Positions 6,937 through 13,053 of a stretch of 31,374 bases of DNA are shown piece after piece. Origin of the DNA: a virus. How positions within the stretch are numbered: the stretch's first letter is position 1; every line of letters begins with the position of its first letter. Location of the stretch: positions 1-31,374 of IMG/VR virus record IMGVR_UViG_3300021373_003163. One strand, 5' to 3'. Below the pieces are notes generated by a model that was not told the origin of the DNA, searched no databases, and saw nothing but the letters and a program-made list of their open reading frames with translations. Position numbers and translations under genes: made by a program.

Positions 6937-6962
6937 TTTGTGCGGGACGGAAACCGCACAAA
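6937..6962 (+). promoter_or_regulatory. Second hairpin, upstream of the small-gene group
   Basis: TTTGTGCGG (6937-6945) pairs with CCGCACAAA (6954-6962) around GACGGAAA. It directly precedes the shared ribosome-binding leader of the next gene and may protect the 5' end or affect its translation. Confidence 0.45.
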
Positions 6963-6980
6963 CGCACACAGGAACACACA

Positions 6981-7268
6981 ATGACCGACACAATCGCAGA
7001 CCAGATCGCCGACCGATTCGACAACGACGGCGAAAACTTTCTTGATGATAACGACAACTGGATCACGGAGGTGCTTGACCGCGCCGCCGTGGGCGTTGAC
7101 ACCCACCGGGACAGCACAATTTACACCCTCAAGGATTTCAGCATGATCGCGGTGAACGACTCCTTCTGGGACACCTTGACGCTTCGCGACGGCGCCGAGG
7201 GCTGGGGACTGTACGGCTCCTCCGGCGATCTGTACGTCCGCACAGACTCCCGTGGTGTGATCGACTGA
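6981..7268 (+). CDS. Small acidic protein of unknown function
   Basis: A 95-residue, strongly acidic protein (DNDGENFLDDNDNW) starts at 6981 behind the GCACACAGGA leader. No motif, membrane segment or known family is seen. The C-terminal half (DTLTLRDGAEGWGLYGSSGD) looks like beta structure. Acidic early phage proteins are often host-takeover factors or DNA mimics, but nothing here proves that. Confidence 0.7.
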   Translation: MTDTIADQIADRFDNDGENFLDDNDNWITEVLDRAAVGVDTHRDSTIYTLKDFSMIAVNDSFWDTLTLRDGAEGWGLYGSSGDLYVRTDSRGVID

Positions 7269-7286
7269 TCCACCATCGACTGATCC
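7260..7286 (+). repeat. Short direct repeat around the stop codon
   Basis: ATCGACTGATCC occurs at 7260-7271, including the stop of the preceding gene, and again at 7275-7286. It lies just upstream of the ribozyme. A C-rich hairpin (CCCCG 7286-7290 with CGGGG 7296-7300) follows and could compete with the outer part of ribozyme stem III. Confidence 0.5.
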
Positions 7287-7296
7287 CCCGCCCTCC

Positions 7297-7358
7297 GGGG
7301 CATGGTCTGGCGCTGTCGCTGCGTCACTGATGAGCCCGCAGCAGGGCGAAACCAACCC
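7297..7358 (+). ncRNA. Hammerhead-type self-cleaving ribozyme (type III arrangement)
   Basis: All conserved core elements are present in order. UGG plus U at 7303-7306 pairs with A plus CCA at 7351-7354 to form stem III. The cleavage trinucleotide GUC is at 7305-7307. Stem I is TGGCGC (7308-7313) with GCGTCA (7321-7326), one G-U pair and a 7-base loop. Next come CTGATGA at 7327-7333, stem II GCCC (7334-7337) with GGGC (7344-7347) around GCAGCA, and GAAA at 7348-7351. Stem III can extend with GGG (7298-7300) and CCC (7356-7358) across a small bulge. Cleavage is predicted after C7307, leaving the downstream mRNA with its ribosome site (TGGAG at about 7362) and the ATG at 7375. Hammerheads are known from phage genomes; activity here is inferred from the motif. 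Confidence 0.85.
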
Positions 7359-7374
7359 ACCTGGAGCACACACC

Positions 7375-7668
7375 ATGATTCTACCCGTCGCACTGTACAC
7401 CACTACCATCGGCCCAACCGGCCAGCAGGTCTCTGATGGCTGGCTCTCGGCTGGCACCGAGATTCGAGACATCGACGCCACCATTGGCGGCTCTGACATC
7501 ACCGTCACCATCACCATCGGCGGCGGGCTCGCTCCCGAGCAGGTCCGCATGACACCCGCAGAGCTGGCCACATTTGCCGGCCATGTAGCGTTTGAGGATT
7601 CCGCCGCTGCTGACTACCTCCAGCACACCGCAGAGCAGGCCGCTGAGGAAATGGGATGGCAGGCGTGA
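7375..7668 (+). CDS. Protein of unknown function downstream of the ribozyme
   Basis: This 97-residue protein starts at 7375 behind TGGAGCACACACC. An in-frame ATG at 7330 lies inside the ribozyme core and lacks a ribosome site. The protein is predicted to be beta-rich at the start (SDITVTITIGGGL) and has a helical acidic C-terminus (QHTAEQAAEEMGWQA). No family is recognised. Its 5' untranslated region carries the hammerhead, so its message is expected to be cut from the upstream gene. Confidence 0.7.
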   Translation: MILPVALYTTTIGPTGQQVSDGWLSAGTEIRDIDATIGGSDITVTITIGGGLAPEQVRMTPAELATFAGHVAFEDSAAADYLQHTAEQAAEEMGWQA

Positions 7669-7697
7669 ACACCAAAGAGCACACAGGAATACACACA

Positions 7698-7895
7698 ATG
7701 GCCGATTACACACACTGCGGACGCTGCAGCCTCGGCGCTATCTTCTCCCACGACCACAGTCACCTCGTTATCGTGGTCGCTGACTCCGGCGAGGTGCTCG
7801 GCGCCGATGCTGACGGCGACTTCTCCCGGTTTTGGTTTAGCGACGGCGGCGAGCTGGTCGACGGCGACACCGACACCGCCCACGCGATCCGATGA
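7698..7895 (+). CDS. Small acidic protein with a CxxC pair
   Basis: A 65-residue protein starts at 7698 behind a GCACACAGGA leader at 7679. It begins MADYTHCGRCS and has a histidine-rich HDHSH; with the CxxC this could bind zinc, though a second cysteine pair is missing. The rest is acidic (GADADGDFSRFW). Function unknown. Its stop overlaps the next start as ATGA. Confidence 0.65.
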   Translation: MADYTHCGRCSLGAIFSHDHSHLVIVVADSGEVLGADADGDFSRFWFSDGGELVDGDTDTAHAIR

Positions 7896-8092
7896 AGCGC
7901 GACACCGCCGAGGGCGGCCCGAGCAGACGACCGGGCCGCCCTCGGCGATCAGACGACCAGCGGCGCAAACAGGTTGCCGTCAGAATGAACGTCGCCGAGC
8001 GGGCCGCCGCCGAGCGCCTGGCGGCCCGCTGGAGCTGCTCGCTTAATGAAGCAGTGATCCGCGCGATCATTGCATCGGATCGGGCCGAATGA
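7892..8092 (+). CDS. Small basic DNA-binding-like protein (ribbon-helix-helix type)
   Basis: A 66-residue protein starts at ATG 7892, overlapping the previous stop. The N-terminus carries RRPGRPRRSD, an AT-hook-like core. The following KQVAVRMNVAERAAAERLAA and CSLNEAVIRAIIA match the strand-helix-helix pattern of Arc/MetJ-type proteins. It is probably a small regulator. Its stop overlaps the next start as ATGA. Confidence 0.65.
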   Translation: MKRDTAEGGPSRRPGRPRRSDDQRRKQVAVRMNVAERAAAERLAARWSCSLNEAVIRAIIASDRAE

Positions 8093-8280
8093 TCGACAAC
8101 GCCGCCGAGGCGCTCGCGCTCGCCGTTGCCCTGCTCGGCGAGCGCGCGACACGCCAGCCCGAGCCGGAAGCGGCGACACCGCCGCGCGGTCAGCGGGTAG
8201 ATTTCGCCTCGCAAAATGGCGAAGCTTGCGATAAAACCACCACGCACACAGGAGCACCACACAATGACACGACAAAATGA
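8089..8280 (+). CDS. Small protein of unknown function
   Basis: This is a 63-residue frame. Its start overlaps the preceding stop (ATGA), and its last codons run over the leader and start of the next gene. The N-terminal helix (AAEALALAVALLGER) is followed by a polar tail. The coupled start supports expression; the polar tail covering the next leader makes it less certain than its neighbours. Confidence 0.5.
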   Translation: MIDNAAEALALAVALLGERATRQPEPEAATPPRGQRVDFASQNGEACDKTTTHTGAPHNDTTK

Positions 8281-8959
8281 CGCCGGGATCGTTCGCCTCG
8301 GCGGCAAGAACTACCACACCGTAGCGAAGCGGATCGGCGACTTCCGAGCAGCTCACCCGATTGACGCCGGCTGGGCGGTCGTGACCGATCCCGTGACGGT
8401 CACAGACGAGATCGTGATGTTTCGCGCCGCGATTGTCGATCCCGAGGGCCGAACCGTCGCCGTCGGATACGCCGAAGAGCGCCGCACAAAAGGGCGCGGA
8501 GTCAATGCGACTTCCGCGCTGGAGAACTGCGAATCGAGCGCGATCGGAAGGTGCCTCGCCGCTGCTGGATACGTCGGCTCGGGATCGTATGCATCCGCCG
8601 ATGAAGTGATCGCGGCTCGGGCTCGCCGCGCCGTGCTGGAGGCCGCGCCGAGCTCCACAGCGCCGACGGCGCCCGCCGAGCCGCCGCCGGTCGTGGTCGG
8701 GCCGGATAGCCCTGGCGGCGTGCCGGTGCCGGAGGAATACAGCGAAGAGCACGATCCGAGCTGGGCCGGCGAGCGTGTCGGATTCTGTACCGCGATCCAG
8801 CGCGACACCGGCACCGGCTACGACGCCCTTACCGCGTGGCTGGAGGGCCACGGATTCCCACGCCCGAGCCACGCGCCGAGGGCCTGGCGGGCTGATCTGT
8901 ACAAGTGGCTGAAGTACGGCGGCGGGGCGGCTACAGTCGCCGAGCAGGCCGCGACATGA
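8264..8959 (+). CDS. Putative single-strand annealing or ssDNA-associated protein (ERF/Rad52-like)
   Basis: A 231-residue protein starts at 8264 behind GCACACAGGAG; an earlier in-frame ATG at 8216 has no such leader. The N-terminal domain contains FRAAHPIDAGWAVVTD, FRAAIVDPEGRTVAVGYAEE and NATSALENCESSAIGRCLAA with AGYVGSGSYASADE. The last part resembles the SALENAETSAIGRAL signature of ERF-type and similar phage annealing proteins. A Pro-rich linker follows, then a small C-terminal domain (TGYDALTAWLEGHGFPRP). It would act in phage recombination or replication, in line with the RusA-like resolvase on the other strand. Family placement is from pattern memory only. Confidence 0.55.
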   Translation: MTRQNDAGIVRLGGKNYHTVAKRIGDFRAAHPIDAGWAVVTDPVTVTDEIVMFRAAIVDPEGRTVAVGYAEERRTKGRGVNATSALENCESSAIGRCLAAAGYVGSGSYASADEVIAARARRAVLEAAPSSTAPTAPAEPPPVVVGPDSPGGVPVPEEYSEEHDPSWAGERVGFCTAIQRDTGTGYDALTAWLEGHGFPRPSHAPRAWRADLYKWLKYGGGAATVAEQAAT

Positions 8960-9219
8960 CGCCAGCGGCGCGGCGGATCGGCGAGCTGCTGAGCCGGGAG
9001 CGGCTCGCCGCTGGCTATACCGTCGGCGAGCTCGCCGCGCTGGCGTTTGTCGAGCGGCGCGAGATCCGCCAGCGCGCCGACGGCGAGCATTTCGGCGCAC
9101 CTCGGCGAACCGTCGCGCTGATCCGGCTGTGCCGCGCCAGCTATGGCACGCTGGAGCACGCCGAGGCCCTCGCGCTGTCTATCCACCGTCAGCGCGTGAG
9201 CAGTCGCGGCGACGGGTAG
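8956..9219 (+). CDS. Small Xre-like helix-turn-helix protein
   Basis: An 87-residue protein whose ATG overlaps the preceding stop (ATGA). RRIGELLSRERLAAGYTVGE and LAALAFVERREIRQRADGEH suggest a degenerate Xre-type domain, followed by a helical tail. Its 3' end overlaps the last 31 bases of the opposite-strand repressor-like gene. Regulator function is inferred. Confidence 0.6.
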   Translation: MTPAARRIGELLSRERLAAGYTVGELAALAFVERREIRQRADGEHFGAPRRTVALIRLCRASYGTLEHAEALALSIHRQRVSSRGDG

Positions 9220-9413
9220 ACAGTGATCGGCACTTGAAGCACGTCCACGATCCGCTGTAGCGTGTCAGCAGACATGCCCGCGCCCGATTCGATGTTGTGG
9301 ACGTGGGATTGGCTGAGCCCGGTTTTTTTCGCCAGCCTATAGCCGCTGATCCCCTGTTCCGACCTTGCTTTTACGATTTGCTCGCCAATACTGGCGGGCT
9401 TTTTATTTGTCAT
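9189..9413 (-). CDS. Xre-family repressor-like protein on the opposite strand
   Basis: This 74-residue protein reads against all other early genes. It contains a textbook HTH: IGEQIVKARSEQGISGYRLA, then KKTGLSQSHVHNIESGAGMS and ADTLQRIVDVLQVP. Its DNA is less GC-rich than its neighbours. It faces the rightward gene at 9472 across a 58-base interval with a promoter-like sequence, an arrangement like the CI/Cro region of temperate phages. It overlaps the previous gene tail-to-tail by 31 bases. With no integrase in view, it could be an immunity repressor of a non-integrating phage or an early-to-late switch. Confidence 0.8.
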   Translation of the reverse strand: MTNKKPASIGEQIVKARSEQGISGYRLAKKTGLSQSHVHNIESGAGMSADTLQRIVDVLQVPITVYPSPRLLTR

Positions 9414-9417
9414 GCGA

Positions 9418-9447
9418 TTGACTCCGTGTATCGGTCACAGCTATATA
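9418..9447 (+). promoter_or_regulatory. Candidate rightward promoter
   Basis: TTGACT (9418-9423) stands 18 bases before TATATA (9442-9447), upstream of the leader and start at 9472. It overlaps the start of the divergent repressor-like gene, so binding by that repressor could control both directions. The -10 element matches the consensus only partly. Confidence 0.45.
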
Positions 9448-9471
9448 TACCATGCACACAGGAGAGAAGAC

Positions 9472-10098
9472 ATGGACCCCGCCGATATCCAGGCCCTCAT
9501 CATTGATATTATGGCTTGCGAAGACACGATCGCCGCCGCCGCCGACCTGCTCGGCGTCAACCCGACCGACCTTGACGACGCGATCGAAGTTGCGACCGCC
9601 GCTCAGCTCGCCGTGCTCGACTACCTCGCCGGCACGCCAGAGACGGTCAGCCCGATCGACATGCTCGATCTGACCGACGCTACGCTTGACCGCACCTCGC
9701 GCGGCGAGCGCCTTTCCTCCCGGCTTTCATGGTGGGCGGCAATCCTCGCCGTCTGCCCTCTCCAGCGCGGCGACACCGCCCCGCGTGGAAGCCTTGTTAC
9801 CCCGCCTATCTCCGCCGCGCCCGCGTCGGATCGGCGAACCCTCAACCGCACGATCCGCAGCCTTACGCGGATCGTATGGGGCGCGTCCATGATGCGAGAT
9901 CCCGACCTCGCCAGCATGACCGCCCGCCGGTATCCGCTCGGCGACCTGGCGCCGGTCTTCGGCGAGGTGCTCGATTGCGCCCGCGATGATCTCCGATTCG
10001 CCCGGCGAGCTGCTCAGCTTCGCGCCGCCGTGGATGCCTACGCCGCGACGGGCCGCGACCACGCGGGCGCCGCCCTCGCCGCTGAGCTGGGCGTATAA
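9472..10098 (+). CDS. Protein of unknown function, upstream of the sigma-like gene
   Basis: A 208-residue protein starts at 9472 behind GCACACAGGAG. The N-terminus (DTIAAAADLLGVNPTDLDDA) looks like a helix-turn-helix segment and the remainder is helical. The Arg-rich middle (SDRRTLNRTIRSLTRIVWGA) could contact nucleic acid. No family is recognised. It has its own promoter-like sequence and its stop overlaps the sigma-like start (TAATG), so the two are coexpressed and may work together. Confidence 0.65.
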   Translation: MDPADIQALIIDIMACEDTIAAAADLLGVNPTDLDDAIEVATAAQLAVLDYLAGTPETVSPIDMLDLTDATLDRTSRGERLSSRLSWWAAILAVCPLQRGDTAPRGSLVTPPISAAPASDRRTLNRTIRSLTRIVWGASMMRDPDLASMTARRYPLGDLAPVFGEVLDCARDDLRFARRAAQLRAAVDAYAATGRDHAGAALAAELGV

Positions 10099-10865
10099 TG
10101 CGCGCCCGTATTGCCCGCCCTGAGCACCTCGCGCCCGTTCCCCACGCCGACACACACGCGCGGCTGCTGGAGGCCATAGAAGCCGGCGACACCGCCGCCG
10201 AGCACGCCGCGCGCTGGTCGCTGGTCATGACCGTGCGCGCGCTGGTCTATGCGAAGGTCCACAAACACTCTCAGCACGCCGAAGACATCGGATCGGCGCT
10301 GCTGATCCGGCTCGCCGAGAACGTCCACAAGTGGAATCCACGCCGAGGCCGGCTGACGACATTTAGCCGCGCTGTGGTCATGTCCGCGCTGAGCGACGGG
10401 CGAGAACTGCGATCCGTGTCGGGCCCGATCGTCACTGTGCCCTGTGTCCGCCGCCGGCTGGTCAGACTGAGCCAGCGGTATAGCCTGGCGGATGCCGCCG
10501 CCCAGACAAACCGCTCGCCCGAGGCCGCCGCGCGGATGCTGGCGATCAGCACGACGCGGATCGACGCGCCAGCGCCAAACCAGCGCGGCGGGCGCTTGCT
10601 TCTCTTGCATGAGGTGCTCGCCGACACCGCCCAGCCCAGCGGCGAGCAGGTCGCCGACGCCGCCCGGCGTGCCGCTCAGCTTCGCGCCGCTGTAGCGCTG
10701 CTGGGGGACCGCCCGCGCGTGATGCTGGAGCGATTCTATGGGCTCGGGCGCCCGCGCGAATCCAGCGCCGAGATCGGCGAGACTGAGGGCGTGACACGCC
10801 AGCGGATCGATCAGATTCTCAAACAGGCCCGCGCTGAGCTCGCCGAGCTGCTGGAGGAATCATGA
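10098..10865 (+). CDS. Sigma-70-like RNA polymerase sigma factor
   Basis: This is a 255-residue protein. Residues 61-100 (AEDIGSALLIRLAENVHKWN, then RGRLTTFSRAVVMSALSD) follow the sigma region 2 pattern of core binding and -10 recognition. Residues 200-250 (LLGDRPRVMLERFYGLGRPR, ESSAEIGETEGVTRQRIDQI) match region 4, with a helix-turn-helix for the -35 element. Regions 1 and 3 are reduced or absent. Late in the early block, it would be suited to redirect host RNA polymerase to phage late promoters. The ATG overlaps the previous stop (TAATG) and its stop overlaps the next start (ATGA). A non-sigma HTH regulator is the alternative. Confidence 0.75.
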   Translation: MRARIARPEHLAPVPHADTHARLLEAIEAGDTAAEHAARWSLVMTVRALVYAKVHKHSQHAEDIGSALLIRLAENVHKWNPRRGRLTTFSRAVVMSALSDGRELRSVSGPIVTVPCVRRRLVRLSQRYSLADAAAQTNRSPEAAARMLAISTTRIDAPAPNQRGGRLLLLHEVLADTAQPSGEQVADAARRAAQLRAAVALLGDRPRVMLERFYGLGRPRESSAEIGETEGVTRQRIDQILKQARAELAELLEES

Positions 10866-11131
10866 TCGCCGATGCTCTGGAGGCCATCGCCGCCACAATA
10901 GACGACGCCACGATCCACGGGAGCGCCGAAGCGGTCGCCGGGCTGACAGACGCGCTCGGCGAGCTCGCCGAGGTGCTGGAGCCGCTCGCCGAGGTGCTGG
11001 CCCATCCCGAAAACCGGGAGCACCTCGCGCGCTGGCTCGCCTGGCTACACGCCAACGGCCCGGCGACCTCCAGCCCGCCCGCCGAGGTGACGGCGCTGGT
11101 TGACCTGCTCGCCGCTGTGGAGGTGCTGTAA
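10862..11131 (+). CDS. Small helical protein of unknown function
   Basis: An 89-residue, acidic, helix-rich protein (ADALEAIAATIDDATIHGSA, LGELAEVLEPLAEVLAHPEN). Its start overlaps the sigma-like stop as ATGA, so it could be a partner of that factor, for example an anti-sigma or an accessory protein, though there is no direct sign of this. Its stop overlaps the next start as TAATG. Confidence 0.6.
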   Translation: MIADALEAIAATIDDATIHGSAEAVAGLTDALGELAEVLEPLAEVLAHPENREHLARWLAWLHANGPATSSPPAEVTALVDLLAAVEVL

Positions 11132-11214
11132 TGGACTGGATCGCCATCTCCCAGCAGCTATTAATCGTGGCGTGCGTCCTGTTCTGCTACCACGTAGCAA
11201 CCGAGCCGTATTAG
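11131..11214 (+). CDS. 27-residue single-membrane-span peptide
   Basis: An ATG at 11131 overlaps the preceding stop (TAATG) and opens 27 codons ending TAG at 11212-11214. The product has one hydrophobic helix (LLIVACVLFCYHV) between a short polar start and a short tail. It is the last rightward gene. It could be a small membrane effector or an antiholin-like peptide. The coupled start and the clean membrane helix are the only support. Confidence 0.45.
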   Translation: MDWIAISQQLLIVACVLFCYHVATEPY

Positions 11215-11224
11215 CGGGCCGCTG

Positions 11225-11374
11225 CTATCCCTTGCGCCGCTTGATCTGCTCGACATCGCCGCCGGGCTGTGTCCGGCTCTCGGCGATGCTCAGCACGCGC
11301 TCAGCGGCGCGACGGGCCCGCCGCTGAGACTCGCGCCACAGCTCCAGCGATTCAAGCGCCGAGATTCGGATCAT
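11225..11374 (-). CDS. 49-residue basic protein, last gene of the late block
   Basis: The ATG at 11374 overlaps the stop of the upstream membrane protein (ATGA) and opens 49 codons to TAG at 11225-11227. It is an Arg-rich helix (ESLELWRESQRRARRAAERV) with a polar tail. Function unknown; the position next to lysis genes suggests a role there. It ends 10 bases from the end of the rightward block, tail to tail. Confidence 0.5.
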   Translation of the reverse strand: MIRISALESLELWRESQRRARRAAERVLSIAESRTQPGGDVEQIKRRKG

Positions 11375-11862
11375 GATTCCTCCAGCAGCTCGGGCAGGCG
11401 CTCCAGCGCCAGCGCAAACAGGTCATTTGTCCGGGCCTGACCGACAATCAGAGCGTCGATCGCCTCCAGCAGTACCGCGTCAACCACGACCAGATCAGAA
11501 GCGGCCTCGGGCGGGCGCTGCTCGATCTTGCCGATGCTGGCGGCGAGGGCATCGATCCCCGTGACGATGGACGCCACGCGCGGATCGCGGATTCGCGCGA
11601 CCTCAGACGCCGGAGCGCCCCGCGTGTATCGCCACGCGCCGCCCACTGCCATCCCGAGCCCGATCAGGGCGTTCATGAGGATCGGCCATGGGAAACGATC
11701 GGCGGGGTAGTCGCCCTCCTCGTAGTATCGGATCGTCGCCGTCGGGATGGATTCCAGAGACTCGCCGACCTGCTCGACAACCTCGGGATCAATGTCGCCG
11801 GCCTCGGCGGGCGCGGCGTCTTCGGCGAGCGCCCGAGCCAGCAGCAATAGCAGCACGATCAC
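11371..11862 (-). CDS. Membrane protein of the lysis region, holin or spanin candidate
   Basis: This is a 163-residue protein with a GTG start at 11862, overlapping the upstream stop as GTGA. The N-terminus (IVLLLLLARALAEDAAPA) looks like a cleavable signal or a first membrane helix. A second hydrophobic segment lies in the middle (PILMNALIGLGMAVGGAW), with a helical cytoplasmic or periplasmic C-terminal half. It lies two genes downstream of the endolysin, so a holin or related lysis protein is likely. No family signature is recognised. Confidence 0.55.
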   Translation of the reverse strand: MIVLLLLLARALAEDAAPAEAGDIDPEVVEQVGESLESIPTATIRYYEEGDYPADRFPWPILMNALIGLGMAVGGAWRYTRGAPASEVARIRDPRVASIVTGIDALAASIGKIEQRPPEAASDLVVVDAVLLEAIDALIVGQARTNDLFALALERLPELLEES

Positions 11863-12308
11863 GACTGATCACCGGGCCCGGTGATCTCGCCGAGGCTCTT
11901 GACCGGCGGCGCCGAGCGTAGGATCGGCGCGCGGGATCGCGTCGGCGCGGACACAGCCGCCGCCCTCATCTTCGCGCGGTGCCGGTGCAAGGTGCGACCG
12001 TCACGGCGGGCGATTCGGCCCGCTCGGGACATGGCGCGCTCAATGAGGCCTTCCTCAAGCATGGCGAGCAGGGCATCGATCCCGGCATCGCTGGCGGCCT
12101 CGAGCGCGGGGCTGGAGGGCTCGATCAGCGCGTCAAGCAGATCCCGAGCCAGCGGGACGGCCTCTTCGATGTCAAATCGGATAAATCGGCTGATCCGCTC
12201 CCGGCTCCATCCACGCTCGGCGAGCAGGTCGGCGCGGTCCTGGAATTTCAGCCGCACCCGCTCCCACCATCTCAAGATCGCGTCGTCGGATTCTGTCATT
12301 CGGCCCAT
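11859..12308 (-). CDS. Protein of unknown function, lysis region
   Basis: A 149-residue protein starts at ATG 12308 behind AGGAGCACACAA; upstream in-frame codons would overlap the endolysin end. It is helical (DAILRWWERVRLKFQDRADL, ERISRFIRFDIEEAVPLARD) with a basic, Pro-containing C-terminus. It sits between endolysin and the membrane protein. It could be a structural or packaging helper or a cytoplasmic partner in lysis; no motif decides. Confidence 0.6.
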   Translation of the reverse strand: MGRMTESDDAILRWWERVRLKFQDRADLLAERGWSRERISRFIRFDIEEAVPLARDLLDALIEPSSPALEAASDAGIDALLAMLEEGLIERAMSRAGRIARRDGRTLHRHRAKMRAAAVSAPTRSRAPILRSAPPVKSLGEITGPGDQS

Positions 12309-12318
12309 TTGTGTGCTC

Positions 12319-13053
12319 CTATGCCTGGCGGCGTGCAAGCATCGCCGCCGCCGTTCTGGTTTTCTCGATCCGATCGTCGCGACCATTCAGCCCGCCGTTG
12401 ATCCGGCGCGTGATCGCGTCCACGTCGCCCGCGTCGGCGAGGGCGTTTAGCCCGTGATCCAGCCAATAGAGGCCCGCTGAGAGAAATCCGATCAGCGGTG
12501 TCGCCAGCAGCTCGGGATGACTTTCAGCCGGCACGCCGAGCGCCCGCCCGACGCGCCGATAGTTCGCCCGCCCGGTCGTCTGGATAGGCCCGCGCCCCTT
12601 GTAGCGGCGACCGTCGCCGGGCTGGAGGTTGCCCAGATCGGCGCGGCCCTCGTATGCCGCGCCGCTGGCGTATTCCTCCAGCGTGGCGAATCCCGCCGAT
12701 TCGTGCGCGAGCTGGCCGATCAGAAATGCCGCGCGGTGCTGGTCGGCGACCACGTATTGCAAGCACAAATTCAGCCCGCCGAGCCACTGCAACGGGTTGC
12801 CGCGCTCGCCGAATCGCGGAAACGCGCCGAGCACCTCGGCGAGCGTGAGGGCCGGCACGCCGCGCCGGAGCTTCGCGACATCGCCGAGCAGCACGGCGAG
12901 GGCCTCGACTGGATCCAGGCCGCGCGCCCGCCGTGAGCTCTGCTGGGCGGCCTCCAGCGCCGCCCGCGTCTTTGGACCCCAGATCCCATCAATGACGCCG
13001 GGTTGATAGCCCAGCCGCGATAGCGTGAGCTGTAGCTGAAGGATCTCAGACAT
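12319..13053 (-). CDS. Endolysin: peptidoglycan-binding domain plus GH19 lytic domain
   Basis: A 244-residue cell-wall hydrolase. Residues 1-35 (LQLQLTLSRLGYQPGVIDGI, WGPKTRAALEAAQ) are a type 1 peptidoglycan-binding repeat. Residues from about 65 on match glycoside hydrolase 19: AFLIGQLAHESAGFATLEEY with likely catalytic Glu118 and a second Glu near 126-127, RRYKGRGPIQTTGRANYRRV, and ITRRINGGLNGRDDR. ATG 13053 is chosen because it overlaps the preceding stop by eight bases; the extension to 13101 would overlap more. No signal peptide is seen, so a separate holin is needed for release. Confidence 0.92.
   Translation of the reverse strand: MSEILQLQLTLSRLGYQPGVIDGIWGPKTRAALEAAQQSSRRARGLDPVEALAVLLGDVAKLRRGVPALTLAEVLGAFPRFGERGNPLQWLGGLNLCLQYVVADQHRAAFLIGQLAHESAGFATLEEYASGAAYEGRADLGNLQPGDGRRYKGRGPIQTTGRANYRRVGRALGVPAESHPELLATPLIGFLSAGLYWLDHGLNALADAGDVDAITRRINGGLNGRDDRIEKTRTAAAMLARRQA

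Noticed and set aside
6624-9100. Minus-strand frames of 315 and 383 codons across the small-gene group
   Set aside because: They cross the ribozyme, leaders and several coupled plus-strand starts, so the plus-strand reading explains more.
10091-10096. TATAAT at the end of the gene before the sigma-like factor
   Set aside because: It is made by the last codons and the TAATG overlap, and no -35 element stands at the right distance.
8634-10857. GCTGGAGG as a Chi-like octamer
   Set aside because: It recurs often, but mainly as Leu-Glu codons, and one base differs from the E. coli Chi. Without counts it is not separate from codon use.
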